Assembly (NCBI GenBank): GCA_034336665.1
Contig: CM067590.1
Span: 2,327,748 to 2,391,747 of the forward strand
Length of the DNA: 64,000 bases
From: Luscinia megarhynchos
Lineage: Eukaryota > Chordata > Aves > Passeriformes > Turdidae
Direction: 5' to 3'
The notes under the pieces were generated by a model, which searched no databases, had not been told where the DNA came from, and was given only the letters and a program-made list of their open reading frames with translations. A program made the translations under genes and the position numbers. Shown here piece by piece: positions 15,001 to 32,000 of this stretch (positions are counted from its first letter, which is position 1; each line of letters starts with the position of its first letter).

Positions 15001-18000
15001 CAAAAACAGGTCACTCCTTACACCACTTAGAGGTCTTAAAAAGAAAACAACAGAACAACCCAACAAAGAGTTTAATGAGTGAGATGAAGAGATGTCACAA
15101 AACCTGCTTGGGACAACCACTCACCTCCAGGACAGCAATCAGACACCCAAAAAGGAGTATTTCACACTAAGTCCCATCACTACTACTATATCCCCTGCCA
15201 AATGTCACCTTCTTCCTTGTCATCCTCATGGATTTCCAGATGTTCTACCTGCTCTGAGAGGAAGGAAGGCAGGAACATGATGAAAGAAAACATCAATCAA
15301 GAACATGAAAATTTTATTTTACGCCAAGAGAACCTTCTTGTGAGTTTACAATAAACATGCTAAATCTTCACTTAAGGAGCTATCCATAATAACTAAGTTC
15401 TCTGAACCGAGCACAAGCAAACATTGACTCTCTGAAGATTACAGCTCTATTTGAACAGAAAACTCCTGCATTTTCAGAACAGTTGCCTAGTTGCCTTAAA
15501 TGTACTTCACTTACAACCATCAACAAAATAAGCTACCACATTTTCCAACATCAGCACCCTCTGGAAGCTCTCGATCTTCCTGATGGCAGACAGGATTTCA
15601 GAAGGATGCTGCAAACACAACTCACACATTTGACTATTCTTTGTGCTGGCATGTAAACGATCAGCACATACAAGCATTGTGTTCCTGTCCAAGCAGGAAA
15701 CACATCATTCAGAGAAAAGGTGGAAGTAGGAAATAGTCAGTTCCGCTCTGAATAAAAACCAGGATGTTTTCAGCCAATTATCACCAAACTATGCACCTCT
15801 TGTTTATCAGAAAGCTCAGACAAGAGATTTAACCACCAACTACAAGCTCCTCTAACTGATGCAGTGAGTGACCCAGAGCATGCAGAGACTGGTTTCGTAC
15901 CAAGATACAGAGCAAACAGCTCCAGCAGCAGGACTGAATGATCTCATCCCATCACTAGACATTCCTGTCACCCTCCTTTGATATTGCCAGCTAATATGTG
16001 CAGATGATTTACCTGGTAGAGGTGGCAGGAAGCCAGGGTGATGTGCTTCAGTGCTGTGAAATTTCATCTACAGCAAATTATTCACCTAAGCGCTGCTGGA
16101 AAGCACTTCAGGGTCAATTCTCTACTTGCAGAATTTTACTAAGATTCAGCCTCTCTGACTGATTTACCTAAATGACTACACCTCTGTGATGAAGCAGACC
16201 AGACAAAATGGGTTCAAGTGATAAAAATAGCACAGTTCTCTATCTACGCATCACCACATGTGGTGACATCACCATCATTCACAAGAGGATTCTGTAATTT
16301 GGTGACAACTGCAGATGAAGGACCAACCCAAGAGTGTCAATGCCAGCAGAGACAAAAATTTTCAAGAGTGTACAGTGGATGATGTCAAAGCACAACCTGT
16401 TAAGAGAGGTTCTGTTTGACTGTTTATCCATCCTGTGGTTTCTATGCCTGCTCTATACTCCCCAAAACATCACCTCTGACCAACTCTTTAGACCACCTTC
16501 CAAACAGGCCCTTCAGAGCCCTAGTGCCTTGTTGTTTAATCTCCAAGTTGATTTCCTGTTCAGAAGTTCAAGCCACACGCCTGCACACCCACGGCAGATG
16601 CACACACTGCGTTTGTGGTACGCAGTGCACACACACGGATACTGCTCCAAGTCCCTTAGAGCAGCTCTGGGAAAAGGGCAGGAGTAAGCGCCTGCCACCA
16701 CAACAATACAGCCAGTCCTCTTTCCTGAAGTCATCTTGGGGCCACAAAGAGCTCTGGATCACATCAGCTACTTAAAATAAAATTATTATTATAGTAAATG
16801 ATCAATGATAAAATATGATCAAATATTTTAAGCTGCTTGAATTATCCATGTGGTTTGCAGCCCTTAATATGTTGGTAACAATAGTCTTATTTTATATCTT
16901 TCTGAGTGGACATGCCACAACATTACAGCATATGCAGCCTCTCCTAATTCCATTTCTGGCATTTACTCTAACACACATCTCCTTAGTAATCACAAAACTA
17001 AGGCTATTAAAAGAGGAAGTTTATTACTTTAAAGGAAATTCTGTTTGCTGCCCCGATTAACAGCTGGATTACTCTTGACAGCTCCATATAGGAAAACAAG
17101 TTTGCACTGAATTAGTTGGAAAACACTATAAAAATACGTTTAAAAAAAGTGGACCTTTATTCCCCTAAACCTAACATTTTCTGTCAAGAGGAATACCACT
17201 GATGCCGGTCTCTCAAAGAGCAACGACAATTTAAACAACAGAGAAACTTGAGTGCTAAAGTAAATATTTTATAATTATTTGATTTTTACGGAGGTACTAC
17301 AGAAGTTTCACAGCTACAGACTCTTTCATGTCCAGAGTTTGACTTACATATTTTGCACTACATTAATCACTTGAAAATTTTTTGTAAGTTTGTGTGTACA
17401 TGCATGTTTCCAGATGTTTCTGAATATGTTCACTTAATCAAACCTATGTTAATGAGGACTCCTGTTAAACAAAAGCTAAACAGCAGTACATGTTCTTAGT
17501 AAGACACACAGCAAGTTATGTTATCCAATTCCATTGAGAGATAAATGTTTAGAGCATCGCAACTCAAAGATCATTATTTAAAGAAAATTGATATATTTAA
17601 ATAACCTGAACTACTAACAGGAGTCATTTGGAATGCCTGACTGGCCTAGGCACAGTGCAGAAAATAGTTTCAATTTCAAGACAGTAAATGTAGTGGGGTG
17701 GTGCTGCTTTTCCTTTGCTTTAAAGCAAAGAAGTAAACTGACTTTCTTCACGGGAATATGGAAAATAACTAACGGCGATCACACTGCTTAGGCTTGAATT
17801 ATTCGGGTGAGAAATCAATGAAAAAGCTTGGAAGAACAGAAATCAGCCCAGGGTTCCCAAGCATTCAACCAGAGCTGGCAACAGCCTCTCGCAAGGGTCA
17901 GGGATATGTGTCCTATGCCCTGCCCTGAAGAAGCTCATCCTCCTCCTGACAGGCGAACACCTCCCGCCCATCCCTAACCCCCTGCCAGTGTCCCCGGCCA

Positions 18001-18547
18001 CGGCCGCGTTCACGCATCTCCTCAATGCCCTACACAGCCACGACACCCTGTCACAACAGCTCAGCAGCTACAGGCGGCATCAACCCGCCACTATGAACAG
18101 GAAAACGGGGTGACGTGCGGAGCACCAGCCCTTGCCTTCAAACCCCTGGCCTACGATAATCCTCTACGATAATTCGGGGTGGGGAAGCGCCAGGAGACCC
18201 TCAGCCCCTCCCCAGGGACGCAGCTCCAGGGCCTCCATGAGGGGAGGGCGCCAGCACAGCTTGTGGCTCTTCAGCAGCGTCTGCCCCAGCCCCGGGGTAC
18301 GGCGGGGGCCGCTCGCCGCCCTTGCCCCGCCTGGGTCCCGCTCCCCGCCGCGCCCCGACCCTCATTCCCCGCGGGCCGAGCCCCTCCCAGCACGGGGCCT
18401 GTACTCAGCAACAATCCCGACCCGGCTGCACCCTGCTACGGTGCAGCCCCGCTGCCTCTCCCCGCGCCCGCCCCGCCGCCGGTGCGGAGGGCCGCGCGTC
18501 CCCTCGCAGCCCGGTACCTGCTGGCTGAGGGGGATGAGCGCCGCCAT
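29..18547 (-). CDS. EPS15L1: Epidermal growth factor receptor substrate 15-like 1 (Eps15R), 3' end outside window
   Basis: Adaptor of clathrin-mediated endocytosis that binds NPF-containing partners and AP-2 at the plasma membrane. Coding exons in transcript order: 18518-18547, 14101-14142, 13796-13885, 13515-13562, 12764-12859, 12064-12126, 11164-11289, 9603-9662, 9032-9265, 8343-8500, 7754-7910, 5356-5441, 4914-4986, 4241-4402, 3177-3374, 2723-2887, 736-862, 563-613, 29-165. All junctions are GT-AG and phases close over 701 codons; the human protein is about 864 aa, so the C-terminus is missing. Visible: start [10 protein letters not shown]; three EH domains (about residues 12-102, 124-215, 267-360) with the conserved Trp in IWDLAD, VWDLSD and IWALAD and an EF-hand loop [12 protein letters not shown] in EH2; a coiled coil about 380-590; then 12 DPF motifs (AP-2 binding). 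The motif order and KESDPFR fit EPS15L1 better than EPS15. Introns, the largest being 14143-18517, show nothing else I can name. Confidence 0.96.
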
Positions 18548-18760
18548 CTTCCTCCCGCTGGGTCGGGCCGCGGCCGGGGCGGAGCGAGGGCCGGGAGGCG
18601 GTGGCACGGCCGGGCTCGCGGACGCGGTGGCGGTCGAGGAGGTGCCCAACCCGCCGGCGAGTGCCCGCGGCTTTATCGGGACCCGGCAGGCGCTCCTCGA
18701 CGGCAGTTCCCGCTGCCCGCAGCGCTCCCCTGAGTCACTGAATTGTTTAGACCGGAAGAG
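18130..18760. promoter_or_regulatory. EPS15L1: CpG-rich 5' region / promoter of EPS15L1
   Basis: Strongly GC- and CpG-rich block surrounding the first coding exon (ATG at 18545-18547, minus), flanked on both sides by AT-richer DNA. An AP-1-like TGAGTCA lies near 18,732. No TATA box is evident. Transcription starts cannot be placed from sequence. Long open frames inside (up to 213 aa) are products of the base composition. Confidence 0.65.
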
Positions 18761-19345
18761 ACCTGTTAGATAATTGAGTCCAATCTTTGATCGATCACCA
18801 CCTTGTTAACCACATCAGAGCACTGATTGCCATGTCCCGTCGCTCCTTAAACACCTCCAGGAATGGGGACTTCACCACCACCTCCCTGGGCAGTCACATA
18901 ATCCCAAAATGAGCAAAGTTTGAATGGACCACAGCGGGCCACCAGGTCCCACGTCCCTGCTCCAGCCGGGCGATCCCAGAGCACACGGCACAGGATTGTG
19001 TCTACACCGTTCTGGAATATCTTCAGTGAGGGACTGCAGTCTGTTTGAGTGCACGGTCACTGCACACTAAAGAAGTTCTTCCTCATATTCAGGTGGAACT
19101 TGTTGGGCCCCACGGAGCAGAGCCGGGTCCGTACTCCGAGCCCTCCGTGCAGACACTGACAGGCAGGGTTGAGGTCTCAGCCTCTCCTCTCAAGGCCGAA
19201 CAGACCCAGCTCCCTCAGCTTGTCCTCGGCACAGAGACGCTCCAGCCCTTGATCAGCTTTGTAACTCTAAACCCTGTCAATGCAGCCCTCATCCAGAGAA
19301 GGTCCTTCACCCCCAATGAATCTTCTTCTGGTCTTGGATGAATTT
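18739..19345 (-). mobile_element. CR1 LINE fragments (two adjacent 3'-end pieces)
   Basis: On the plus strand this reads as the complement of avian CR1 3' ends: a TTGTTTAGACCGGAAGAGAC-like start, then CACCTCCAGGAATGG and CACCTCCCTGGGCAG, ending near 18,893. A second piece begins near 18,894 with AATGGACCACAG and runs through AAGTTCTTCCTCATATTCAG to CTCAGCTTGTCCTC and a final match near 19,340. The renewed 5' part suggests two insertions side by side or nested. No intact reverse transcriptase frame is present, so both are dead 5'-truncated copies. Confidence 0.8.
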
Positions 19346-21949
19346 TTCGGCGTCAAATACACCAAAGTTAGCAAGCCCCTGACTGCAGGGTATAAACCCT
19401 GAGCGGCAGCCTGACCGAGGCTGGATCACTGTGATCACATAAAAGTTAAATGAACAGGAGCTCATTTAGGAAAAAAAGGTGCAGGGCGACTGTCATATTT
19501 CAGAGCTTTAAAAGTTCTTCACCCCAGACTGTCAGTTAATTGTTTTACAGCTCTTGGACAAGCAGAAGCAGAAAAACTTGACCTCAGTCAGTCAACAGAC
19601 TACAAAGTGGCACAGCTGATACCGGGGCTTCCAGGGATCCCCCCCACTTTCTTGCTCCTCACCGCACAAAATCCTCTCAGCCAGAGTCCAGAGGTAAATG
19701 CAGAGCCCTGGGCTGTGAAGTCTGCCTTAATTTTTTTCTAAATTTGTACCATTATTTTTTGGGGGAGGAAGGAAGTGCAGAAAAGCAGAAGGACTTGAGA
19801 AAGGATTGAATGAAATGACTGAAAAAGTTACAAGATTGAGGTATAAGACAGGTAAGACAAAAAATCAGGTACATCATTCGTTGCTTCCAATTCGTTTCTC
19901 TCACTGCATTAGGAAAAAAAATTAAGACAGCATGCAAGCACTTTGTATGTCTATTTCAGAACTGTTAAAGGGAAAAAATCTGTCAGAATTAAAAATTTTA
20001 AACTTCATTTAAACTTAAAAGATCAGATTTGTGGATGGACAGACTGCTGTCAGTCCCACACCACAACAGAGCTGGAATGGTCGAGCTAGGAGATAAGGTG
20101 CATTGACTCAGTAGGCTCGGAAATTCTGGCAGATGCACAATGGCTACAGGAGTTAAGCAAAGCTTATCTCCTCCTTGGTTCCAAATATGTTGCGAAGCAT
20201 TCTTTGCCCATTTGACATGCTGAACTCTTCACTGGAACATAAAAGTACAGTATTCCCTCAATAAAAATGAGCATTAATTTTACATTTAATATTAAAACAT
20301 TAAAATGTAGAACAGTTACAAAACCTCATGCTTTATCGCAGGTAGTTTCAATATTATATTGAAATACATATAACTGATAATATATTATATTATTAATTAC
20401 AGCAGTGTTAAGATTCAGTTAATAAATAACCGCTTTTTCTATAGATAATTTAACTGTGACACAGCATTTTTAATAAAAATAACTGGAACTAGTCATAAAA
20501 TCGAATGTTGCATCAAAAAAGCCTGTATTAAAATGACTCTATTGGAGCAGATTTCCACAAGCTCTTAACAAAACATCGCTATCCTTACATGATATAAGTG
20601 GAAAAAATGTGAACTTCTTTCAAATGACAATTAAAACTCTTCCATCTCAATATCATTTCCCACTCTTCTCTCCCTTCCAGAGTCTGCTTTCTATTTTTTT
20701 CTTAAATTATCGCTCCAAGTATTTTTCTTCCGTAGTCCTTTCTCTCTCCTGCTATCCCTCAACCTGTTTTACATGCATTTCCTTTACAAGACCACGGGAT
20801 TCCAATTTCATTTTTATGCACCAGTAGTTTCTCAATCAGATTAGACAAGGAATTTTTAAAATGTGGAAATAAAGAATTAAATCACCCATGAGAATTTCAT
20901 GTTCACTGTATTTCACCCCATGTTCCATCTCCAAAGTCTTTTGCATAAACCTCAGCATCTGTTATTGAGAAATTGTAAAAAATTGTGCCAGCTTTCACTT
21001 TGGAAGGAAAACAGAAAAAAGCCCAGGAAGTCTGTTTTCTTAAGAGTCCTCAGACTACCCATCTCATTTGGTTTCCATTCCCCCTCGGATGAACTGCATG
21101 TTTGGAATACAGTCAGGAAAAGAAAATGGCTCAAGGTGTTCCCTTAGCTTGGAGTAGGAAACTGTATAGAGGAGTTTTGACCACAGTATAGTACCATTCT
21201 GAATTATTATTATTCTTCATCCCAAAATTCAGGTCCTCAGCATTAGTTCCACACCGTGTTCAGGTTCATCCCAATCCTTTAAAGACACAGGAAAAATAAA
21301 AAAGCAAAAGTGAACAGTGCACAGTTCAACTATATTAAAAAGAAATTAAATAATCTGCTAATATAGAATAAGGAGAGCAAATTACCTCAGGTTTGCTGTC
21401 ATTTAGATAATAACTTTGGATTCAATCATCCCAATCCGTGGGCTCCTCTCTTCATTAATTTTCCTCAGTAGTAAATAATCTAAATCGTCTTGTGGGCTGC
21501 CAGATGCATTTTTATATCAATTTTTATTTCATAAGTTTGATCTGGCAATATAATCAAAATATTATCGGAGTATATAGTTGTGTGTATCTGTCAGACAGGG
21601 TTTTAGAGATAGCAAGGCAGTTTTTAAGAAGCTTAAACTCAAGTCTTAGGAACTGCCTTACAGCAGAATGGTAACACTAGAAAATACAAGAAAACTAACT
21701 CAGAAAAACAAAAAAACTAGGCAAAATAAAAATGATCCATGGCATAAGTTCAATAACTATATAATTGTTTTACAACTGTATAATGATGTTGGATACTTAA
21801 TGCCAAATTTCACTGTGACACACGAACTACAAGTTTCACCAAGACCCTGGAAACGACACACAAGTACAAAGGGCAGGTAATAGCCTACAATGTGCTGTTT
21901 CAGTGAGAGGTCCTAACGCAAATCCTGCTGAATAACTGCATTAATTTCC
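19346..21949. other. Intergenic stretch between divergent EPS15L1 and C19orf44
   Basis: About 2.6 kb, AT-rich, with only short open frames and no exon with recognisable protein similarity or good flanking splice sites. In human, CALR3 lies between EPS15L1 and C19orf44 (recalled); nothing calreticulin-like is visible here. Confidence 0.5.
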
Positions 21950-22007
21950 AACTCGCTCCAATGATGAGCAAACGGCGGGTTTGTAAAATTCCGCATTTCT
22001 TGGCCGT

Positions 22008-22030
22008 GGTGCATGCTGGGGCTTGCAGTC
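22008..22030. promoter_or_regulatory. ZNF143/STAF (SBS-type) binding site
   Basis: The stretch beginning GGTGCATGCTGGGG and ending TTGCAGTC matches the known ZNF143-THAP11 promoter element, whose core is TGCATGCTGGGA followed by TTGTAGT (complement of ACTACAATTCCCAGCATGC). About 200 bp upstream of the first ATG, where such sites usually sit. Occupancy is inferred. Confidence 0.6.
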
Positions 22031-22224
22031 CGGCGCAGTGACCTCGCCGAGGCGCTCGCGGAGCCAATGAACGGGCGGGACACTGGGGAGTGGCGGGTTC
22101 AGGGACGCGGCCCGCAGGAGCCTCCGCCGCCTCGCGCGGGCGGGCCCCACGCCGTGTTCTCCGACCCTGTCCCGCCCCATCCCGTCCGTCCTGCCCCGTC
22201 CAGCTCTGGCTTGTCCCGTCCCGG

Positions 22225-26699
<4,475 letters not shown>

Positions 26700-29093
26700 G
26701 CTTTAAGTGACATTTATATTTACACCTCTAAGGCTGAAACAAGAAACTTTTCCAAGCTGCACAGAAAAAAGGTTCTAAACCATATTAGAAGGATCAGTAC
26801 AAACTGCTATGTTAGTATAAATTAGTTAGTACAAGTTGCTAATTATTATATATAATTTACTTTTCTACAGCTGAATGTTTTACTTATGTACACAATACAG
26901 GGATAGGTAGGAACCTTCAGCCAGACTTTGTCAGCAAAAGAGACGTCAAGGTAACACTTCATGCGACCATAATAAGTCATCACAGTGCACGTATTTATTC
27001 AGTGAATTGTGACATCTGTGATCGCATCTATGATTGTGGTAGAAGCAAAAGTCTGTACTACAGCCCCTGAGAAATATGACCATAGCAGGAAATTACCATA
27101 TCCTCACCATAGTGCCATTCTCCAAGCAGCGTTTCTATGTAATCAGCCTTTTCAGATTACAACAAACCCAAACACATGCTTGAGTGTGTTAATGTTAAGA
27201 TAAATTCAAAACAAGGAAGGCTTATAGTCAAGGTACAGGAATCCACTTGCTCTGAAATCTCAGCTGCCTTTTTATTTAAAAAAACTGTTTATTGGAAGGC
27301 AAAACAACAACATTCACAAGTTGGTAACATACAGGTGTTGTATGCTGATTCACAGACAGGTACAGTTCCACAACTACAGCAGATCTAGAACAAACTGATA
27401 TTTCACCATATTAACTGAATGGTTTTAAGAGGGTTTTTAGTCTACAACCAACCAACTGGAAAAGGGAACCACCACGCAGACCTGGGGAGTGGAACTGCAG
27501 TACAAGGGCCTAACAGCTCTAGCTGGTGGCCTCTGGGAACAGTTACAAAAGGTTTGTTTCTCTTTTCATTTAGATTACAGCAAGGTTCCAAGAACATCTC
27601 CTTGATAGAAACGTGTAGAGCAGAGAAAATGGATTATCTTCTATTGAACTAATTAGCTTTTATTAAAGGGTATGTACAAAAATATAAAAAAGCTTAAAGA
27701 CTGTGTTCCATTACAAAGCATCACCCATCCCTCAGAGTGCTGGAAAAACTACCAGAGAACTGACCCTTGTGTCCTGCCCCGAGAGGCGGCTGCAGCAGCT
27801 GCTGGGCGGGGGCTGAAGGTGGGTGGAAGGTTCTAAAAGCTTGCACAGTGCTCAGAGGTCACCTGCACTGGAACTAGATGCTTCATTCCCCATTTAGACA
27901 TTAGGATACACTGCTCAGCATCAGTCTGACTTGATCCCAAGGCAGCACCCCTCCACTTCAAATAGAATTAACCTTTTGAGAGAAATAAACATACATTATG
28001 GAACTAGAGAACATACAACCATGGCAGATAATGTCTGTATTCCACAGGAATGAATGAGGCACAGTCAGTCATGCACCACAAATAGCTTGAATGGGTTTAA
28101 TTCTACTATAAAATGGAGAACTAATTAGAAAGTTTTGCAAGATAAATGGAAATTTTTAAACTTGCTAGACATGTCATAGTAACAACTGGCCTTTTTAAAG
28201 CACTAATTGACAAGTGTTGAAGTACATGTCGTAGCTTTCCATTTTTCACCATAGTTTTAAAAGTAATTTATTTGTCACTTCCTCCAGATTTTGTTTTGGA
28301 TTTCTACAAGTTTAATGTTTTACAGAAGATGCAAGACATCTTTCTTCAGAGAATCTTATTCGAGTGGTGGAGGGTCTTGTGTTTCACGCTTCACTGAAAC
28401 AATAGGGAAAAGAGTTCTTACACATTCTGCAGTTACCTAAGCTGTCTGAAATGTTTCGTGGAATTTTTTCTTTATGGGCTTTACTTGAACCCACTTGACT
28501 GCACAGATCTAGAGGCAGAAGTGACATTTCATTGAGCGTGCCAGCTTTTTCCTTTTAGCTGTTGGCAGAAGCCAATGTTCATTGTATCACAGACTCTGCA
28601 AAAATCCAGCATTCAGGTAATTGTCCTCACCTCTTATAAATGTTTCCACTTTTTCTGAACCCTTCCTGCACTACAGGGAATTTATTATCAGTTCTGGCTT
28701 TGGCAGAACGTGGTACTAATGGTAGGAAACTCTGAATAGGGCAGGGGTAAACAGTAAGTGTGGTCTAACTTGATTCCAACCATAAGGACCTCCCTGCTGC
28801 AGCAGCTGTCCCTTGTGTGGCACAGCTCCCCCTCCACTTTGCGAAAGATGCAGGTGCTCAGTATTGCAGCCAGAAAGTGGTTTATGCAGAACACACTCAT
28901 TAATTAACATTTCAGAAATTAAAACATAACACAATGCCTAAAAAGGAATACCTGCTGGGTTAATCAGAGTACATGTCCACTTACCTGTTGTTTTACCGTA
29001 TCAGTTACACTAGAAAAAATTAAGAGTTACTGATATTTTGATTTGGGTTTACAAAAATCACTCTCAAGAGGTTTCTAAATTGCTGAGAAACAT
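26700..29093. other. Convergent intergenic / 3' UTR space between C19orf44 and CHERP
   Basis: Holds the C19orf44 3' UTR from the left and the CHERP 3' UTR from the right. On the minus strand AATAAA hexamers occur at about 27,659-27,664, 27,288-27,293 and 27,271-27,276. These would give CHERP a 3' UTR of about 1.4-1.8 kb reaching towards C19orf44. No coding exon is visible in either strand. Confidence 0.5.
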
Positions 29094-32000
29094 TTACTTA
29101 CATTCATCCCTGGCCTTCATGCGTGCGATAAATGAGTAACTTTTATTTCTTCTGTAGTTTTCGTAAGGGTCATCCAATGCAACTCCCACTCCTTTGTACT
29201 GATCCCATTTGTCTCGGATATCACCACCTTTAATTGGATCCTGAATTCCTTGTTCCTTGGCTCCTAATCCACCAGATCCACTCCACCCTGCAGCAAGGAC
29301 ACAACATTGCAGTCCTTTCACTGTTATTACTAGAATCATGAAACAACCAAAGACAGCATCAGTTTGATAAAGCAGGATGGGGACAACCTGAAACAACACA
29401 TGAGCTGTCCCATTTATTTCACAAGCATTAACAGGCAGAGATTCCAGGAGCTGACACTGGCAGTGTCCCTAAGAACTATTAGGAGGATAAGATGAAAGGC
29501 AGCGTGAGCCCTATCTGTGCGGTCAGCCCTGCTGACCTGCACTGCAGGGAGACGAAATACCTCAGGTAGAGTCACTTCTATCTGATGCCAAACTCACACC
29601 CCTCTCTTCTGTAGGTTTCCCAGAAAGGCAATTATCACTGTTCCATAAACTTACATCTCTGAATATTCTTATGCTGACCATGGAATGCCAAGGAACAATT
29701 TCTTATGAACATGCATTAAAGAATTATATCTAAGACTTTGGTGTCTAGTTTTCTTTCCTGGCTTCTGTAAGATTCTAGAATAGCATCTTACCCATTTTCA
29801 CTAGCATTTGATGGCCTTTATTTTCTTCTCCAAGTCTCGATTCTGGTATAGGAGGCCCAGAACTGGAGCCCAAACCAGCAGAAGAACTAAGAAAATAATA
29901 AGAACAAATTAGGAACCAGTGATACTACTCTGACACAGAACACAGTTCTATTCTGTTAAGCATTAACATCCAACACAATTCCATCCACTCTACTAAGCTA
30001 TTCTTTATTGAAGCTACTAGATTATGCAGTTACTGAGTTGCCAGAAATACATCACCTGCTTCTCAGCGCAAGGGAAATCAAACACTTGATTGCCTTTGCA
30101 CTCTGAGTGCAATGGAGCACTCAGAGAATTACTCCTGCTCCCAAGGAAGGCGTACACAGACTTCACAGTTGCATGCAGTTTAGTTAAAATAAAAAGCCAC
30201 CACAACAGAGGAATATTCTCTCTACAAGCACATGTAACACATAAATTGTTTCCAAATCTGCTCTCCATCATCTTTTCTCCTCTTCGTTGAAATGCTTATT
30301 ATCCCCTGGTAACGAGGCAGTGTCCCTGCAGGCGCTCTGTTCAAACAGCCCAGGTAAAAGAAGACAGGTCCAAAGCTTACGGAGGAGTGGGGCTGCGAGA
30401 GCGGGAACGACGCCGCCTTCCTGGGGAGTACGATTTGGACCTAGACCGTGACCGAGACCGTGATCGGCTGTGAGAAGAGCGGGACCTGCTCCGGCTTCTG
30501 AAAGGGAGAGCGCACGAGTTACCAGAGCAGTTCCTTGGATCAGCCTTGAGGGTTGGCTTTTTCCCACTCCCCAGTCCCCAAGGTTCAGTCCCCCTGTGCC
30601 CTACCTGGACTGTGAGCGAGAATAGGATCGCGATCGAGAGCACGAGCGAGAGCGTGATCTCGAGTAGGAGCCAGATGATTTTGAAGATCGTGAATGAGAC
30701 CGGGAAGATGAACGACCTCGGCTTTTAGACCGACTGCGAGACCGAGAAGGCCCACTGCACAGATGAGCAGAGAAACTCCAGTGAGATTCCATGGAGAAGC
30801 ACCAGAAACACAAATCTACTCCTGATCAAATTCAAATTACACACAAGCACTACTTCTGCAGTGAAAGTGAAAGCTTAAGTGCGAACAACTATTTCATAGA
30901 ATCACAAAGTGGTCTGGGTTGGAAGGGACCTTGAACATCATCCAGTTCCAACCCCTGCCATTGGGCAGGGACACCTTCCTCAAGACCAGGTTGCTCCAAG
31001 TCCGCTTCAACCTGGCCTTGGGCACTTCCAGGGTTGGGGCAGCCACAGCTCCTCTGGGCAACTTGTGCCAGTTCCATTTTCTGCAGATTGGAAACTCCAG
31101 CATACTGAAACTCAAATTTTCATCAGCATGTTGCTGAACAGACTTTCCCTCTGCATTTAGCCCAAGCACCATCCAGATGAACAGCACATAGCAGAAGGTG
31201 GCACACAGGAACTCTCACCTATTTCTCTTCTCTTGACCTTTCCTCCGTCTTGCTCTCATTTTAGCTCTGAAGAATTCGTACAGCCCATTCTGCTCCCATC
31301 CTTCACTGCAACAAATCAACCACACAGAACCCACACATGTATATTCCACTTCAGTGGCGACCTTAAGGATTTTCACTAGATTTTGTACAGAACAAGGGGT
31401 CTGGGAAAAACTGTCTTGCAACTCTCAGTATAAGATCGAAAAGCAAGTACAGTTGCAATACAAGTGCATTAGGAGAACCAAGACACAGACAAAAGAGAGG
31501 GAGGCACTTGTGGTTTGAGACGCCTTCTTAGGGCAGTTTCCTTACCATTTTATTGGCTACACCTACTATTACCTGTTTCTAGGCCTGTCATGAGATGGTG
31601 GACTATAAAATGCCTCAACCGCAGCCAGGAGTCTCTCACTGGGGGGCATTGGAGGTGGAAGACGTATATCTTTAGGATCTAAAGGTTTATACTCATGATC
31701 TTCAAGCTGCCGGAAACAAAACAAATTACATTCGTGTCACGTGTCATGGGGTGGCTACCTGGAGAGTTAAATACAGATTTAGCTGTGTAGAGACCTCAAA
31801 TTTCAATACTGGATAAAAAATGATCTGGAAATAAGGATTCTGCAGACGACTCAATGCTTCCTCGTGCTATCAGTATTGTGAGTTCTCTGAGAAAAGCCTG
31901 CACTGCACAGGTTGCAGTTTTAAGTGGGTCACCAGGTGGATAAAATGCAGATCTCATCCACCTTTGTACTAACGTGTCTGGATGGAAGCCTGGCACAAAC

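Noticed and set aside
18132..18773. 213-aa and 184-aa plus-strand frames in the EPS15L1 CpG region
   Set aside because: Overlapping GC-rich frames antisense to EPS15L1 exon 1, with Pro/Arg/Ala bias and no family similarity.
19045..19341. 98-aa plus-strand frame
   Set aside because: Lies entirely in CR1 sequence on the strand opposite to the element.
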